From assembly GCA_002386065.1 (NCBI GenBank), contig DGES01000032.1, forward strand, positions 1-8,683: 8,683 nt of DNA, given 5' to 3'. Below are positions 7,319 through 8,683 of the stretch, piece after piece. The stretch's first letter is position 1. The number at the start of each line of letters is the position of its first letter. The notes below the pieces were generated by a model. The model worked only from the letters and a program-made list of their open reading frames with translations, was not told the origin of the DNA and searched no databases. Source of the DNA: Firmicutes bacterium UBA3920. Its GTDB lineage: Bacteria > Bacillota > Clostridia > Caldicoprobacterales > Xylanivirgaceae. Both the position numbers and the translations under genes were made by a program.

Positions 7319-8593
7319 ATGATGGATGTTGCAGAAGACGCTGAAAAATTTATTGACATTATACATAGAGATGTCTTAAAAATGTTTGATACTGTTAATG
7401 ATGTTGTCGAGCACAATCAAAAGAAGGTAATTGAAGCAATGCAAGAATGCAAAGTAAGTGAAAGACATTTTTCACCATCTACAGGATATGGATATAGTGA
7501 TGATGGTAGAGATACCCTAGATAGACTATTTGCATTAGTGTTCGGTAGTGAAGCTGCCCTTGTGAGCCCCCAATGGGCATCGGGAACACACGTTTTATCC
7601 GATTGTCTGTATTCGATTTTGAGGCCAGGAGATACTATGCTATCCATTACAGGGGCACCTTATGACACTTTGAGAGAAGTAATTGGCATAGATGAAGAAG
7701 GAAATAATTGTTCAGGCTCTTTAAAAGATTGGGGTATAGGATACAAGCAAGTTGAATTGCAAGAAGATGATAGAATAAATATAGAAAAGGTAGAAGAAAT
7801 TCTAAAAAGTGATTGTACTATAAAATTGGTATTTATGCAGAGATCTAAGGGATATTCATGGCGCAATTCAATCGATATAGATGAAATGGAGATGGTGATC
7901 TCTAAAATACGAAAGATCAATCCCCATATCATTATAATGGTAGATAATTGTTATGGTGAGTTTACAGAATTAAAGGAACCATGCCATGTAGGGGCAGACA
8001 TAGCTGTAGGCTCTCTCATTAAAAATCCTGGAGGAGGATTAGCACCTACAGGAGCATATGTGGTTGGCAATAAAAATATAATAGAAAGAGTAGCTTACAG
8101 ACATACAGCTCCGGGAATCGGAAGAGAAGTAGGTTCTTACGCTGCGTCCTATCTGCCTTTCTATCAGGGTATATTTATGGCTCCTCACATCGTAGGTGAA
8201 GCATTAAAGGGAGCTATACTAGGAGCAAGGTTGTTCCAAGAACTAGATTATGAAGTTGCACCTTTGTGGGACTCAAAGCGCACAGACATTATTCAATCTA
8301 TTAAATTCGAAGATAAGGAGCAACTTATAACATTTTGCCAATCTATTCAAGCTGCATCACCTGTTGATGGCTATGTTGTTCCTTATCCTTGGGATATGCC
8401 AGGGTATGCCGACCAAGTAATAATGGCAGCAGGTACTTTTATACAGGGAGCATCGATCGAACTTAGTGCAGATGCACCTATAAGACCACCGTATATTGCT
8501 TATATGCAAGGTGGTCTCACATATTCACATGTAAAAATTGCCCTTACTAACGTACTATGTAATTTTATTGATAAAGGATATGTAAAAATATAA
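7319..8593 (+). CDS. PLP-dependent enzyme, methionine gamma-lyase / YnbB ('aluminium resistance') family
   Basis: Fold-type I, pyridoxal-phosphate-dependent protein of 424 residues, matching the length of Bacillus YnbB-like proteins. Family features are HFSPSTGYGYSDDGRD from H50, GSEAALVSPQWASGTH (76-91) in the expected cofactor phosphate-binding region, GAPYDTLREV from G112 with Y115 as the likely ring-stacking residue, VDNCYGEF with D209 as the likely partner of the pyridine nitrogen, and SLIKNPGGG with K235 as the predicted Schiff-base lysine. The family is annotated as methionine gamma-lyase-like or aluminium resistance protein, but I know of no firm proof of its reaction or substrate. 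It differs from the classical MetC/MetB-type lyases. The gene follows hfq by 46 bases without a terminator, so it may be cotranscribed. The start could be the ATG at 7319 or 7322. It appears intact and has no signal peptide or membrane segment. Confidence 0.92.
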   Translation: MMDVAEDAEKFIDIIHRDVLKMFDTVNDVVEHNQKKVIEAMQECKVSERHFSPSTGYGYSDDGRDTLDRLFALVFGSEAALVSPQWASGTHVLSDCLYSILRPGDTMLSITGAPYDTLREVIGIDEEGNNCSGSLKDWGIGYKQVELQEDDRINIEKVEEILKSDCTIKLVFMQRSKGYSWRNSIDIDEMEMVISKIRKINPHIIIMVDNCYGEFTELKEPCHVGADIAVGSLIKNPGGGLAPTGAYVVGNKNIIERVAYRHTAPGIGREVGSYAASYLPFYQGIFMAPHIVGEALKGAILGARLFQELDYEVAPLWDSKRTDIIQSIKFEDKEQLITFCQSIQAASPVDGYVVPYPWDMPGYADQVIMAAGTFIQGASIELSADAPIRPPYIAYMQGGLTYSHVKIALTNVLCNFIDKGYVKI

Positions 8594-8609
8594 ACTAATA
8601 AACTAATAA
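8591..8609 (+). repeat. Tandem 8-bp repeat at the stop of the PLP-enzyme gene
   Basis: TAAACTAA is present twice in direct succession (8591-8598 and 8599-8606), followed by TAA. The first copy supplies the stop codon. It looks like a small slippage duplication; no function is evident. Confidence 0.7.
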
Positions 8610-8683
8610 GCAGAAGTTAAAAAAGATAAATGATATATAAAAGGGGAGATACGGCAGTTTATAATACGTATATAATATAATAC
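8594..8683. other. Non-coding end of the window
   Basis: Ninety AT-rich bases after the last gene. There is no GC-rich hairpin with a T-run that would mark a terminator. A purine stretch AAGGGGAG (8641-8648) resembles a ribosome binding site but no start codon follows at a useful distance. Overlapping TATAAT strings occur at 8660, 8671 and 8676, none with a convincing -35 box. The next gene is outside the window. Confidence 0.5.

Noticed and set aside
8664..8671. Palindrome ATACGTAT near the window end as a possible operator, for example a LexA box
   Set aside because: It is only eight bases, does not extend, and does not match the GAAC-N4-GTTC LexA consensus.
1..8683. CRISPR array, insertion sequence, tRNA or rRNA gene, riboswitch, or a new defence-type system
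   Set aside because: Both strands were considered; the window is almost entirely six known conserved genes in a known order, with gaps too short to hold such elements.

Overview
This 8.7 kb window is an AT-rich, almost fully coding stretch with six complete genes, all on the + strand: miaB - mutS - mutL - miaA - hfq - a PLP enzyme of the methionine gamma-lyase / 'aluminium resistance' (YnbB) family. The gene order, the A/T-rich codon use, the strong AGGAGG-type ribosome binding sites and an endonuclease-type MutL (no MutH needed) point to a Bacillota genome, most likely class Clostridia. The species cannot be named from the sequence.

Layout: positions 1-99 hold a short leader with a possible promoter. 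miaB (100-1506), mutS (1523-4138), mutL (4151-5983) and miaA (5998-6966) follow with gaps of only 12-16 bases, each gap filled by the next gene's ribosome binding site, so they very probably form one transcript. The mutL Shine-Dalgarno sequence starts inside the mutS stop codon and leads to a TTG start, which suggests translational coupling. A 60-base gap before hfq (7027-7272) holds a 12-bp direct repeat and a weak inverted repeat that covers the hfq ribosome binding site; a TATAAT box at the very end of miaA may give hfq its own promoter. The PLP-enzyme gene (7319-8593) follows after 46 bases. The last 90 bases contain no recognisable gene and no clear terminator.

How the genes work together: MiaA puts a dimethylallyl group on A37 of tRNAs that read UNN codons, and MiaB then adds the 2-methylthio group, so the first and fourth genes make ms2i6A37. 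MutS finds mismatches and recruits MutL, whose C-terminal endonuclease nicks the DNA; both carry candidate sliding-clamp-binding motifs. Hfq is the RNA chaperone. Linkage of mutL, miaA and hfq is also known in Proteobacteria, so this is an old and widely conserved neighbourhood. The role of the last gene is not established.

I see no mobile element, CRISPR array, RNA gene, broken gene or new multi-gene system. The points worth a second look are start-codon choices, the hfq leader, a proteobacterial-looking Hfq rim, and the poorly understood PLP enzyme.
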